This document shows, piece by piece, positions 50,458-59,123 of a stretch of DNA of 64,000 bases. The stretch is taken from NCBI RefSeq assembly GCF_013204855.1, contig NZ_JABMKZ010000009.1:149289-213288 (forward strand). Reading direction: 5' to 3'. Each line of letters begins with the position of its first letter. The first letter of the stretch is position 1. A program made the translations under genes and the position numbers. Below the pieces are notes generated by a model. The model saw only the letters and a program-made list of their open reading frames with translations. It had not been told where the DNA came from and made no database searches. This DNA is from Paenibacillus alba (GTDB taxonomy: Bacteria; Bacillota; Bacilli; Paenibacillales; NBRC-103111).

Positions 50458-53400
50458 TTGACAATAAGACCGGACTGCTACCGAATTGCTGTATATACGC
50501 CGCATGTCGACGGTGATTATTTTGGTAAATTGCTTTCAACCATTAACGAAGAAGCACGAGCCTACGATGCTCAAGTGACAATTATTCAAACATATATGAA
50601 TTATCCGCATGACACAGTCACGGCACATCCCGTTTTCGCTGAGCATATGGATGCTTGCATTATCATTCTGAAAGCTGTCAGTGATTCATTTATGCAAACG
50701 ATTTCAGAATCGGGGAAACCGATCATATTTATTGGCTACCAAGAAGAAGCCTCCGACTTTTATTCCGTGGTTATAGATAATCGAGGCGGTATGAAAGAGG
50801 CTGTTGTTCATTTAATCGATCATGGACACACGCAGATCGCGTTCGCGGCGGCGATGGCTCATTATGATCAACGCGAGCGTTATGAAGCTTATCGAGAAGC
50901 ATTGCAGGAAAGGGGGCTTCCGTATCATTCGGAGCTTGTGCTTGATTTGCCCAGCGATATGCAGAATGCCGGCAGAGAGGCTGCTTTCACCTTGCTGGAT
51001 AATGGTCATCCCTTCACAGCTGTCGTAACCGGTTCGGATTCCAATGCCTTCGGCATGATGATAGGGCTGCGGGAGCGAGGAATCGACGTGCCTAGCCAGG
51101 TTGCGGTCATTGGCTTTGATGATATTGAGCAAGCGGCCTATCGGACTTTCGAGCTTACCACAATTAAGCAGCCGCATAGTCAATTGGCGAAGGCTGCCTG
51201 TGATCTTATGTTTCGTATGCTGATTGGCAAAGAAGTGCCTGAGCAGCGGATAACGACGATAGCCGTTTCGCTAGTCAAACGGTCTTCTTGCGGCTGCTTA
51301 GGCGAGACGAAGCATGTGAATCAAAGCTTAGAGGAATCGCTTCAAACCGTTGAAAGCCTGCGCTCTACACTTATAGACATCGAGTTCACCAATTATGAGC
51401 TTATCCAAGGGCTGATTCGAGCTACTTCCGATGAGAAGGTAGAGCTGTCCAACTTGTTTTGGAACTCGTCGCATTGGGGATATTTAGCGCTATGGGAAGC
51501 GGGAGACGCTGGCTCGGAGCGTCTTGTCATCGATCGTGTATTTAGCAAGAAAAATGAGGCGCTTCCTGCCATTGGTTCGGAATATTCGATAGCCGCGTTC
51601 CCGCCTATTGACAATTTCCCTGTATCCGTTTCCGCAGAGGGAGGGGATATTGTTCTCGTTCATCCGGTTACGAGTGAAACACAGGACTGGGGATTTCTAG
51701 TGCTTGTCGGGCCGCTGCACACACTGAACCATTTATTCATAAACAACTTAGGACGGCATAGTTATACGATTTTAACAGCGGCATTGGAGCGGGAAAGACT
51801 TTATCGGCAAGTCAGTTCGCTGGCGGAGAATCTAGAGGTCGTATCTCGCAATACGAACGATGGGATATGGGATTGGAATCTTCTCACCAATAAGATGGAA
51901 TGGAATTATCGTGTGTATAAAATGCTCGGAAGTATCGGTGTGCACCTAACGCCGGACCCGTTATCTTTGCAAGATCTCATTCATCCAGATGATGTGACCA
52001 ACATTCGCTGTAAATTGGAAGCGCATTTCGAGCATGGCGTTCCTTATCAGCTTGAATACCGTGTTCGTCAATCCAATGGCGGTTATATGTGGCTGCACAC
52101 CGTCGGTGAAGTGATTCGTGATCGTACAGGCCAACCTATTCGGATGATTGGCACGTTCACGGATATCACCAAGAAGAAAGAAGACGAAGAGCGCATTATT
52201 CGACTTGCTTACCACGATACGTTGACAGGGCTGCCCAATCGTTCGTATATGCAGGAGCGTTTGGAAGAGGAGATGGAGAAAAGCAAAGCGGCAGGCTTGA
52301 TGCTCGCGGTGCTGATGATCGACCTTGACCGTTTCAAAATCATTAACGATACATTGGGTCATCATGCCGGAGACAGGCTGCTGCAGCATACAGCAGAAAT
52401 GCTGCGTAAGAGTGTGCGCTCCAAGGACACGATCGCACGTTTGGGCGGGGATGAATTTATCGTCATCCTGCCTGCGATTCACGGCTCGGCTGAGGTGAAA
52501 CGGATGGCTGAGCGGATTATTAGCCATCTGTCTGAGCCGATCCTCATTGAGGGACAAGAGGCGTATTCGTCTGCAAGTGTCGGGGCTTGTTTCTATCCGG
52601 AAGACGGACTTACCGTAGAAATGTTAATCAAACATGCGGATATGGCGATGTACAAAGCCAAGGAAAACGGGCGCAATCAAGTGTGTTTCTATACACCAGC
52701 CTTCAGCACGCATCTCGTTCAGAACTTCAATCGGGTCAACCAGCTGCGTAAGGCGATAGAAAGAGAAGAATTCGAGCTGCACTATCAGCCGCAGGTTGAT
52801 GCCATAAGCCATAAAGTAACTGGCGTGGAAGCACTTTTGCGCTGGAAGTCCTCCGAGTTTGGGATGATTGCACCTTCCGATTTCATCCCGCTTGCTGAAG
52901 AAAACGGCCTCATTGTCCCCATTAGCGATTGGGTGCTCAAGGAAGCGTGCCGCCAATTAAAGAAATGGCAGCGCCAAGGGCTGCCTTCCTTCACGATGTC
53001 CGTCAATATTTCAGCGCAGCATTTTCAGATTCAGCAATTTTCAAAATGGGTAAAGAAAGTGTTAGCAGAAATCGGAGTTGCCCCATCGTCCATTTGCCTG
53101 GAAATTACGGAATCGACGGCCATTCAGAACATGGCGTACAGCTGTCAGATGATGCAAGAGCTCGTTGACTGCGGGATTCGTTTTGCCATTGATGATTTCG
53201 GTACCGGTCATTCTTCCTTAATGCTGCTGAGACGTCTGCCTTTGCATAATGTCAAGATTGATAAATCTTTCGTTAGCGATATGACAGGGAATGACCGAGA
53301 TGCCGGAACGATCGTGAAAGCTGTGATTGCGATGAGTCATAGTCTAGGCTTATCCGTCATTGCCGAAGGCGTGGAAACGAAGGAGCAGCTGCTCCAATTA

Positions 53401-53502
53401 AAGAACCTTAATTGCGATTATATTCAAGGTTACTTCATTGGCAGGCCGATGTCGGCAGAGCAATTTGAAGATTTCCTTGCAACGAAGCAAACCGATTCAT
53501 AG
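50458..53502 (+). CDS. LacI-type ligand-binding domain fused to PAS, GGDEF and EAL domains
   Basis: 1014 aa from a TTG at 50458 with AGGGGGA at 5-bp spacing; in-frame ATGs at 50425/50428 lack a ribosome site. Residues ~5-290 are a LacI/GalR periplasmic-binding-like domain ('RIAVYTPHVDGDYF', 'VVHLIDHGHTQIAFA', 'VAVIGFDDIEQAAYRTFELTT') but no HTH precedes it. A GAF-like linker (~330-455) and a PAS (~460-590) follow. The GGDEF domain has GGDEF at 663-667 and the inhibitory RxxD ('RSKD') five residues before. The EAL domain (EAL at 791-793) keeps 'DDFGTG', 'KIDKSFV' and 'IAEGVET'. Both c-di-GMP synthesis and breakdown look possible. Probably a cytosolic metabolite-sensing c-di-GMP enzyme. Confidence 0.92.
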   Translation: MTIRPDCYRIAVYTPHVDGDYFGKLLSTINEEARAYDAQVTIIQTYMNYPHDTVTAHPVFAEHMDACIIILKAVSDSFMQTISESGKPIIFIGYQEEASDFYSVVIDNRGGMKEAVVHLIDHGHTQIAFAAAMAHYDQRERYEAYREALQERGLPYHSELVLDLPSDMQNAGREAAFTLLDNGHPFTAVVTGSDSNAFGMMIGLRERGIDVPSQVAVIGFDDIEQAAYRTFELTTIKQPHSQLAKAACDLMFRMLIGKEVPEQRITTIAVSLVKRSSCGCLGETKHVNQSLEESLQTVESLRSTLIDIEFTNYELIQGLIRATSDEKVELSNLFWNSSHWGYLALWEAGDAGSERLVIDRVFSKKNEALPAIGSEYSIAAFPPIDNFPVSVSAEGGDIVLVHPVTSETQDWGFLVLVGPLHTLNHLFINNLGRHSYTILTAALERERLYRQVSSLAENLEVVSRNTNDGIWDWNLLTNKMEWNYRVYKMLGSIGVHLTPDPLSLQDLIHPDDVTNIRCKLEAHFEHGVPYQLEYRVRQSNGGYMWLHTVGEVIRDRTGQPIRMIGTFTDITKKKEDEERIIRLAYHDTLTGLPNRSYMQERLEEEMEKSKAAGLMLAVLMIDLDRFKIINDTLGHHAGDRLLQHTAEMLRKSVRSKDTIARLGGDEFIVILPAIHGSAEVKRMAERIISHLSEPILIEGQEAYSSASVGACFYPEDGLTVEMLIKHADMAMYKAKENGRNQVCFYTPAFSTHLVQNFNRVNQLRKAIEREEFELHYQPQVDAISHKVTGVEALLRWKSSEFGMIAPSDFIPLAEENGLIVPISDWVLKEACRQLKKWQRQGLPSFTMSVNISAQHFQIQQFSKWVKKVLAEIGVAPSSICLEITESTAIQNMAYSCQMMQELVDCGIRFAIDDFGTGHSSLMLLRRLPLHNVKIDKSFVSDMTGNDRDAGTIVKAVIAMSHSLGLSVIAEGVETKEQLLQLKNLNCDYIQGYFIGRPMSAEQFEDFLATKQTDS

Positions 53503-53511
53503 TTACGTAGC

Positions 53512-53546
53512 AAACCAGTAATCCTTAGGGAGAACTGGTTTTTTTA
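53512..53546 (+). terminator. Rho-independent terminator
   Basis: AAACCAGT pairs with ACTGGTTT, loop AATCCTTAGGGAGA, followed by a T run. Confidence 0.92.
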
Positions 53547-53581
53547 TTTTGCTTGAATAAACATTTATATATAGACACAGT

Positions 53582-53615
53582 ATATATTGATATGATATAT
53601 TAATAATTGTAATAT
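53582..53615 (+). promoter_or_regulatory. Promoter and likely PadR operator
   Basis: TTGATA (53587-53592) and TAATAT (53610-53615) are 17 bp apart. The -35 lies inside an ATATAT-N7-ATATAT palindrome (53582-53600), the type of AT-rich dyad bound by PadR repressors; autoregulation of the padR-MFS operon is likely. Confidence 0.65.
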
Positions 53616-53647
53616 AAATGAAAAAGTGAAATAAAGGAGGCCGCACC

Positions 53648-54187
53648 ATGAACAGTCAGGATGTCATTCTAGGTATGCTCATGAAACGTTCGTTAACGGG
53701 CTATGAAATCAAACAATTATTTGAGGAGTTATTCTCCTATTTCTATAGCTCGAGCTACGGAACAATCTATCCAGTTCTGCATCGCTTGGAGAAGGAAGAA
53801 CTGCTTACGAAGGAAAGTGTTGTGCAAGAAGGCAAGCCGAATAAAAATGTGTATACCATTACGGAGAAAGGAAAAAGCCAATTTCAAACGTATTTATCAA
53901 GCCCTATGGAAGGGGACAGCGTCAAGTCAGATTTCTTAATGAGGCTTTATTTTGGCCAATACGTTGGAACGGAGCAAGTTATCACCTGGCTGAAAAAGGT
54001 TCAAATACAAACGCAGCAGCACCTTGATCAGTTGAATGAGACGTATTCGCTTTATCACAAGGAGATGCACCCTGCTCAAATCATCTGCATTCAAATTGGA
54101 ATTAAAGAGTTTAAGGCCAAACTGGAAACGATTCAAGAAGGTCTGACCCAAATGGAGCAAATAGAAGACGAAGAAAAGAGGGATTAA
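53648..54187 (+). CDS. PadR-family transcriptional regulator
   Basis: 179 aa. The winged-helix N-terminal half shows the PadR pattern 'ILGMLMKRSLTGYEIKQLF', 'YGTIYPVLHRLEKEELL' and 'KNVYTITEKGKSQF'. The C-terminal half is the PadR/Vir helical dimerisation domain, so it belongs to the longer subfamily-1. AAAGGAGG precedes the ATG. The stop abuts the MFS start, so the two are translationally coupled; the likely role is a drug- or phenolic-responsive repressor of the pump. Confidence 0.92.
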   Translation: MNSQDVILGMLMKRSLTGYEIKQLFEELFSYFYSSSYGTIYPVLHRLEKEELLTKESVVQEGKPNKNVYTITEKGKSQFQTYLSSPMEGDSVKSDFLMRLYFGQYVGTEQVITWLKKVQIQTQQHLDQLNETYSLYHKEMHPAQIICIQIGIKEFKAKLETIQEGLTQMEQIEDEEKRD

Positions 54188-54188
54188 T

Positions 54189-55715
54189 GTGACAGGTTCA
54201 AGTTCAAGCAAGAAGCTTATCATTCTGGCTATGGCACTTGGTTTATTAATGTCATCTTTGGATAATACAATTGTGGCTTCTTGCATTAGTAAATTAAGCG
54301 AAGATTTCAATGTTTTTGATAAAATTAGCTGGGTCTTTACGGCGTATATGTTGGCTGCCACAAGCACCATGTTAGTATTCGGAAAAATGTCTGATTTATT
54401 CGGCCGGAAAATGTTCTATATGATTGGGATCGGGATGTTTCTGCTTGGATCTGCCTTATGCGGGGTGGCTCAGAGTGTGGATCAGCTTATCTGGTTCCGT
54501 GTCATTCAAGGCATCGGGTCAGGCGCCTTATTTCCAATAAGCTTCACCATTATCTATACCATTTTTAACGATCCGAAGGATGCGGCCAAAATGTCAGGCG
54601 TCTTCGGAGCGATCTTCGGACTCTCCTCTGTAGCAGGTCCGCAATTAGGCAGCTTTATTGCCGAACATTTTGGCTGGAGATGGAATTTCTATATCAACGT
54701 GCCAATCGGCTTGGCTTCAATGATCGTTCTGATGATTGCCTTGAAAGAGACGCGCTCTGAGCGCAAACCCAAAATCGATTACCTGGGAACGGTGTTCCTC
54801 ATTATTACAACAGTCTCTTTAATGCTTGCCTTGGAATGGGGCGGCAAAAATTACGCATGGAGCTCTTGGCAGGAAATTAGCTTGTTTGCGGTCTCTGTAA
54901 TCGTTGGCGCCTTATTTATCCTGGTCGAGCTGCGAGTTCCTGAACCAGTGCTTCCGCTTAGTATTTTCAAAAACAAAATGGTGTTGGGAACTAGCATCAT
55001 CTGCTTCTGTCAAGGTGTTCTTATGTTCTCAGCCATTACGTATCTGCCTATTTTTACAGTTGGCGTACTAGGCCATGCTAATTCGAATGGCGTATTAACG
55101 CCAATGATGGCTTCCTTAATTGCCGGGGCCATACTGTTCGGCTTCTTACAATCCAAGTTTGCATTCCGCACACTGATGATGATTAGTATGCTGATGACTA
55201 TTGTAGTAGCATGCTTGTTGGTTAATGTTGGCCCGGATGCGTCCAGCGGTTACATGATCGGGCTGATGATTTTACTGGGGCTTGGCGCCATCGGTCCTTT
55301 GATGAGCGTTGCGCAAAGCTCAATTGCGGCCAATGTTGATCCCAAATATATGGGCGTCAGCTCCTCCATTGTTGGTTTCTGGCGCAGCATTGGCGGTATT
55401 ATGGGGGCCTCCATTATGGCGACGATTGTAAATAACAATCTCAATCAGCTTATTTTGGACGGAGCAGCCAAGGTCGGCATTCCCGCGGATAAAATCAGTA
55501 CATTAGGAAATCCGGAGCTGCTCATGCGGGCAGGAGGGACAATTCCGCAGGAAATCCGGCAGTTCCTGCAAGTTGCATTGGCCAAAGCCATCAATCACGG
55601 CTTTATCTTAAGCATTTGTGTCGGCATCATCGGTGTCATCACAGCGTTGTTCGTGGGTACGAGCAGACTCGATGCCACGAAGAAGCAAGAATCCACTGCC
55701 GCGGTGCATGTGTAA
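54189..55715 (+). CDS. MFS multidrug efflux transporter, DHA2 family (14 TMS)
   Basis: 508 aa, GTG start directly after the padR stop, with AAGAGGGA upstream. About 14 membrane segments. 'SLDNTIVASCISKLSEDF' carries the DHA2 motif in TM1, 'FGKMSDLFGRKMFY' is motif A, and 'RVIQGIGSGALFPISFTII' and 'GAIFGLSSVAGPQLGSFIAEH' contain motifs B and C typical of drug:H+ antiporters. It probably exports a toxic compound sensed by the PadR partner. Confidence 0.93.
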   Translation: MTGSSSSKKLIILAMALGLLMSSLDNTIVASCISKLSEDFNVFDKISWVFTAYMLAATSTMLVFGKMSDLFGRKMFYMIGIGMFLLGSALCGVAQSVDQLIWFRVIQGIGSGALFPISFTIIYTIFNDPKDAAKMSGVFGAIFGLSSVAGPQLGSFIAEHFGWRWNFYINVPIGLASMIVLMIALKETRSERKPKIDYLGTVFLIITTVSLMLALEWGGKNYAWSSWQEISLFAVSVIVGALFILVELRVPEPVLPLSIFKNKMVLGTSIICFCQGVLMFSAITYLPIFTVGVLGHANSNGVLTPMMASLIAGAILFGFLQSKFAFRTLMMISMLMTIVVACLLVNVGPDASSGYMIGLMILLGLGAIGPLMSVAQSSIAANVDPKYMGVSSSIVGFWRSIGGIMGASIMATIVNNNLNQLILDGAAKVGIPADKISTLGNPELLMRAGGTIPQEIRQFLQVALAKAINHGFILSICVGIIGVITALFVGTSRLDATKKQESTAAVHV

Positions 55716-55770
55716 ATAATAGGCTGGGCCCAATCAGTCAATGTGCGGTGTTCATGCTTCAGCCTACTTC

Positions 55771-55822
55771 GCAAAGCAACCTTCGGTTCCACGATGATCG
55801 TGGAATCGAGAGTTGCTTTTGC
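55771..55822 (+). terminator. Long hairpin terminator of the padR-MFS operon
   Basis: GCAAAGCAAC pairs with GTTGCTTTTGC, and inside it TTCCACGAT pairs with ATCGTGGAA. Only a short T tract follows. Confidence 0.75.
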
Positions 55823-55866
55823 GTTATATGGGGATAGTTGGCTCTTTATCGTTTGATTGATTGAGG

Positions 55867-55943
55867 CGGAATTCCTCTGGGGATTCGCGAGAAATGAAAG
55901 CGATGGAAAGTGAATAGACGGAATACCTCTGGGGATTCGCGAA
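55867..55943. repeat. Short hairpin repeat, GGAATxCCTCTGGGGATTC family
   Basis: Two copies begin at 55867 and 55919, 52 bp apart (CGGAATTCCTCTGGGGATTC and CGGAATACCTCTGGGGATTC). Each can fold with GAATxCC/GGGGATTC. A third, diverged copy at 56468 (CGGAATCCCTTGAGGGATT) is a better hairpin. Confidence 0.8.
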
Positions 55944-55976
55944 AATGAAGGCGATGAGGCTGTCTCCAGGAAGGAA

Positions 55977-56300
55977 TTTTTTTGCATCTCACACTGGATA
56001 AACTCCAGTCAAAGTATCGTTTCTCCACCTTCCAAACCCGATAACACTGGAGTTACTCCAGTGTTATCGGGTTTGCGGCCTCAAGGAGGGCGTTTTTTTG
56101 CACTTCACTGGATAAACTCCACTCAAAGTATCGTTTCCACCTCTCAAACCCGAGATAACACTGGAGTTACTCCAGTGGAATTTGGGTTTGCGGCCTCTAG
56201 GAGGACGTTTTTTTGCATTTCACTGGATAAACTCCAGCCAAAGTATCGTTTCCACCTCTCAAACCCTATAACACTGGAGTTATTCCAGCGGAACTTGGCA
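55977..56300. repeat. Tandem hairpin array, ACTGGAGT family, ~115-bp period
   Basis: Three copies of a unit, each starting with a T7-T8 run (55977, 56093, 56208). Each carries two cores, CACTGGATAAACTCCAGT and ACACTGGAGTTACTCCAGTG. Their ACTGG starts are 55993, 56046, 56107, 56160, 56222 and 56273, giving steps of 53, 61, 53, 62, 51. The second core is a near-perfect palindrome. Open frames across it repeat with the unit and are not credible genes. Confidence 0.9.
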
Positions 56301-56308
56301 ACAGGGTT

Positions 56309-56320
56309 GGGGGGGGGGGG
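56309..56320 (+). repeat. Homopolymer of 12 G
   Basis: An uninterrupted G12 run at the right end of the 115-bp array. Between here and 56640 no gene is seen; the sequence includes a second copy of a CTCGAAAATGAAGGCG stretch also present near 55940. Confidence 0.85.
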
Positions 56321-56643
56321 CAGTTGAATAGGCAGTTGCAATTACAGATGCGGTTGCAGTTAGGGCTGGCGGTACCAGTTGGAGGCTCTAAAGCAGAAGG
56401 GCTGCCTCGCAGTCATTTTTGACTTTTGAGACAGCCTCGAAAATGAAGGCGTCGGATTGTGTAGAGGCGGAATCCCTTGAGGGATTGATTAGCACTCAAC
56501 CTGTATGATTATCCAGAAGTTTATTCACCGTTATGGGTTCGCCGACACTCAGCCCGGATGATCATCCAGACGCTGAAATCCAGCATCACACTATATGCTC
56601 GATGGGGCGGCGGCCACCTATTCCACCATCAGAGGAGTGGAAA

Positions 56644-56821
56644 ACTGCAAAAGTGCAGGCTTTTGCACCGAAATAGTTTAAAAAGAGGAAAAGCCTGCGA
56701 TTATGCAGGCTTTTCAAGCATTTTCATCCCAAAATCAGAAATGAGCCCCAAAAGCCTGCATAATCGCAGGAATATATGAAATATGTGCTATTCCAAGCGC
56801 AAAAGGATGCACAATTGCAGG
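56644..56821. repeat. Intergenic hairpin element, CCTGC family, copy B
   Basis: Four cores: ACTGCAAAAGTGCAGG (56644), CCTGCGATTATGCAGG (56694), CCTGCATAATCGCAGG (56755) and a TGCACAATTGCAGG half-core (~56808). Steps are 50, 61 and ~51 bp. Spacing and parts of the spacers match copy A at 27337-27514. Confidence 0.88.
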
Positions 56822-56943
56822 TATTTATGCAGCCAGAGCTAAGAGCCAAAGGAAGTGGAGTCATAGTCATGGCTAGAGCTATAAGCTCCAAGGCACCCGC
56901 ACCTGCAACCGAAACGATAAGCGTATGCGTGGCCCCCAGATTA

Positions 56944-57220
56944 ACACCACCAGCAGTAGCAACAGCACCGGCACCAGCACCAGTATCCGCACCAGCACCA
57001 GTATCGGACCAACACCAGTATCCGCACCAGCACCAGTATCCGCACCAGCACCAGTATCGGACCAACACCAGTATCCGCACCAGCACCAGTATCCGGACCA
57101 ACACCAGTATCCGCACCAGCACCAGTATCCGGACCAACACCAGTACTAGCACCAACACCAGTATCCGGACCAACACCAGTATTCGCACCAACACCAGTAC
57201 CAGTACCAACACGATTACCC
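56944..57220. repeat. Minisatellite of 17- and 18-bp units
   Basis: Tandem units such as CAGTATCCGCACCAGCAC and CAGTATCGGACCAACAC recur more than ten times. Some units are 17 bp, so no frame is kept across the block. The minus strand is a run of GG doublets (GGTGCTGGTGCGGATACTGG). Several long open frames are by-products. Confidence 0.88.
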
Positions 57221-57263
57221 GCACCTGCGACCGCACCCATACAAATTAGTGATCGTCCCCGCG

Positions 57264-57292
57264 TTGTGTGCTTTCCAACTTAAGCCTATAAT
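57264..57292 (+). promoter_or_regulatory. Promoter of the aldo/keto reductase gene
   Basis: TTGTGT (57264-57269) and TATAAT (57287-57292), 17 bp apart, 66 bp before the start codon used. Confidence 0.62.
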
Positions 57293-57358
57293 AGAAGTTA
57301 GATACATGAAACGACGACAACATACAACTTCAAAATAAAGAAAGAACGGTGGATGTTC

Positions 57359-58342
57359 ATGGACGGTAAAACGGTGCTGCGTAAAATGGGCAGCTCGGAT
57401 TTAGCGCTTTCTCCCCTTGGACTTGGCTGCTGGCAGTTCAGCAACGCGCAAGGGATGGTCGGCAAATTCTGGCCGGCTCTGGGCAAAGATGATGTACTTC
57501 GCATCGTTCAAACCAGCCTGAAAGGCGGTATCAATTGGTTCGATACGGCTGAAGTGTACGGCAAAGGACAATCCGAGCAGATGCTGGCTGAAGCTTTGCG
57601 CAAATCAGGTGCTTTGGCGAATGGCGCTCATATCGCTACGAAATGGTGGCCGGTATTCCGCACGGCTAGCAGCATTACGTCGACGATCAATGAACGCATG
57701 CGCTTGCTGGATCATCGAACAATTCACCTGCATCAGGTTCATCAACCATACTCGTTTTCATCGGTACGCAGCGAGATGAATGCCATGGCTGAACTTGTGA
57801 AGCAGGGCCACATCAAGAATGTAGGCGTTAGCAACTTTTCCGCAGAGAAGATGCGAGAAGCCGATCGTGTACTTCGCGAACATGGGCTCCGGCTCATTTC
57901 GAACCAAGTGAAGTACAGCTTGCTCGATCGCCGTATTGAGCAAAATGGCATCATGGACGCAGCAAAAGAGCTGGGTATCGCCATCATTGCCTACTCTCCG
58001 CTTGAGCAGGGTATCCTTAGCGGCAAGTTCCATAAGAATCCCGCGCTGGTAAAAGCCATCAAAGGTCCTCGCAAATGGACGTCCGCCTTTCGCGAGTCCG
58101 GTTTGCGTAAGTCGCAGCCTCTGATTAATCTGCTCGAGGAGCTGGCACATAATTACGATGCCTCGCCAACTCAGATTGCGCTGAATTGGATGATTCATGC
58201 GCATGGGGACACCGTATTCGCCATCCCAGGCGCATCCAAAATGCATCACGCCGAGGAAAATGTGAAGGCGATGCAATTCACCCTTTCTACTGACGAGATT
58301 CAGCAAGTAAACAACATTTCAAAGCAAGTATTGGCTACATAG
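57359..58342 (+). CDS. Aldo/keto reductase
   Basis: 327 aa, (beta/alpha)8 NADPH-dependent reductase. The catalytic tetrad is visible: Asp62 and Tyr67 in 'FDTAEVYGKGQSE', Lys95 in 'IATKWW', and His in 'IHLHQVHQP' (~124-128). The GGTGG ribosome site touches the ATG at 57353 but is well placed for the ATG at 57359. YghZ/YhdN-like members act on small aldehydes, ketones or sugars. It is monocistronic, with a promoter upstream and a terminator downstream. Confidence 0.9.
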   Translation: MDGKTVLRKMGSSDLALSPLGLGCWQFSNAQGMVGKFWPALGKDDVLRIVQTSLKGGINWFDTAEVYGKGQSEQMLAEALRKSGALANGAHIATKWWPVFRTASSITSTINERMRLLDHRTIHLHQVHQPYSFSSVRSEMNAMAELVKQGHIKNVGVSNFSAEKMREADRVLREHGLRLISNQVKYSLLDRRIEQNGIMDAAKELGIAIIAYSPLEQGILSGKFHKNPALVKAIKGPRKWTSAFRESGLRKSQPLINLLEELAHNYDASPTQIALNWMIHAHGDTVFAIPGASKMHHAEENVKAMQFTLSTDEIQQVNNISKQVLAT

Positions 58343-58360
58343 TGAAGTACTAGCAGCTCA

Positions 58361-58406
58361 AGAAAGCCTTCGTCGCCGAAACTTGGCGCTATGGAGGCTT
58401 TCTTTC
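58361..58406 (+). terminator. Rho-independent terminator of the aldo/keto reductase gene
   Basis: AGAAAGCCT (58361-58369) pairs with AGGCTTTCT; TTTC follows. It may also act on the minus-strand LysM gene, which ends at 58428. Confidence 0.85.
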
Positions 58407-58427
58407 ATATAATCATTTGCAAGACAA

Positions 58428-59123
58428 TTACACATTCTCTTTTGCTAATAAGTAAACTTTCACATTTTTCTTTACGCCGAATTCCTGAGCTTCACTGAGA
58501 TCGTTCATGAACACGTCAATTCTAGAACCTCGAATGGCTGAACCGATATCCTCGGCTTTACGTATGCCGATTCCTTCAATAAAAACGGTCGATCCTAGCG
58601 GGATCACAGCGGGGTCCACGGCGATTGTGCGGCCTTCTTTTGCCTTTTTGCCGCTGTAGGTGATTCCGTATTCAGGATGAGATGCCTTTTTACCTGTGGA
58701 TTCGAATCCTGCCGTATAGGCTGTGAGTGTTGTGTTTATCACTTTTTGAATGATTTTAGGTTGTTCATTTGTTAAGCCGCCGTTTGTCTCACTGATTGGA
58801 ATCGTTATACTCTGCCCTATGGTAAGACGGTTAGGGTTTTGAATATCGTTGCTCGCAATTAACATGCTGACATCCACATCGAAATCTCGTGCAATCTTAT
58901 AAAGTGTATCTCCTCGATTCACTTGGTACTGTCTGGGAGAAGGCACATGGGCAGGTGCAGGTTCTTCGATTTGTTCGGCAGCGCTTCTACTGGATGACAT
59001 GCTGTAAGAGGGTGGGAGACCCAAATCCTCATCACCGACAGGATAAGAGTAAGCGGGTTCCACCTGAGATAAACTAATCAATATAGGAAGTACTAAAGTC
59101 AAAAACCGAATTTTACGAAACAT
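58428..59123 (-). CDS. Secreted LysM and 3D-domain cell-wall protein
   Basis: 231 aa. The signal peptide ends near 'VEPAYS' (26). A LysM peptidoglycan-binding domain lies at 66-110 ('YQVNRGDTLYKIARDF', 'RLTIGQSITIPI'). A C-terminal 3D domain (~135-228) has 'LTAYTAGFESTGK', 'VAVDPAVIPLGSTVFIEG'-like sequence and 'GSRIDVFMND', the three Asp residues that name the fold. This is the YocH/YuiC-type lytic transglycosylase-like group, acting in wall turnover. AGGAGGAG precedes the ATG. Confidence 0.9.
   Translation of the reverse strand: MFRKIRFLTLVLPILISLSQVEPAYSYPVGDEDLGLPPSYSMSSSRSAAEQIEEPAPAHVPSPRQYQVNRGDTLYKIARDFDVDVSMLIASNDIQNPNRLTIGQSITIPISETNGGLTNEQPKIIQKVINTTLTAYTAGFESTGKKASHPEYGITYSGKKAKEGRTIAVDPAVIPLGSTVFIEGIGIRKAEDIGSAIRGSRIDVFMNDLSEAQEFGVKKNVKVYLLAKENV

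Noticed and set aside
56061..56327. 88-aa plus-strand open frame in the 115-bp array
   Set aside because: It simply translates the tandem repeat and ends in the G12 run; no ribosome site.
56724..57249. Several 75-170-aa frames over the minisatellite on both strands
   Set aside because: 17-bp units break any frame, and low-complexity products ('LVLVRILVLV', 'TSIRTSTS') appear on both strands.
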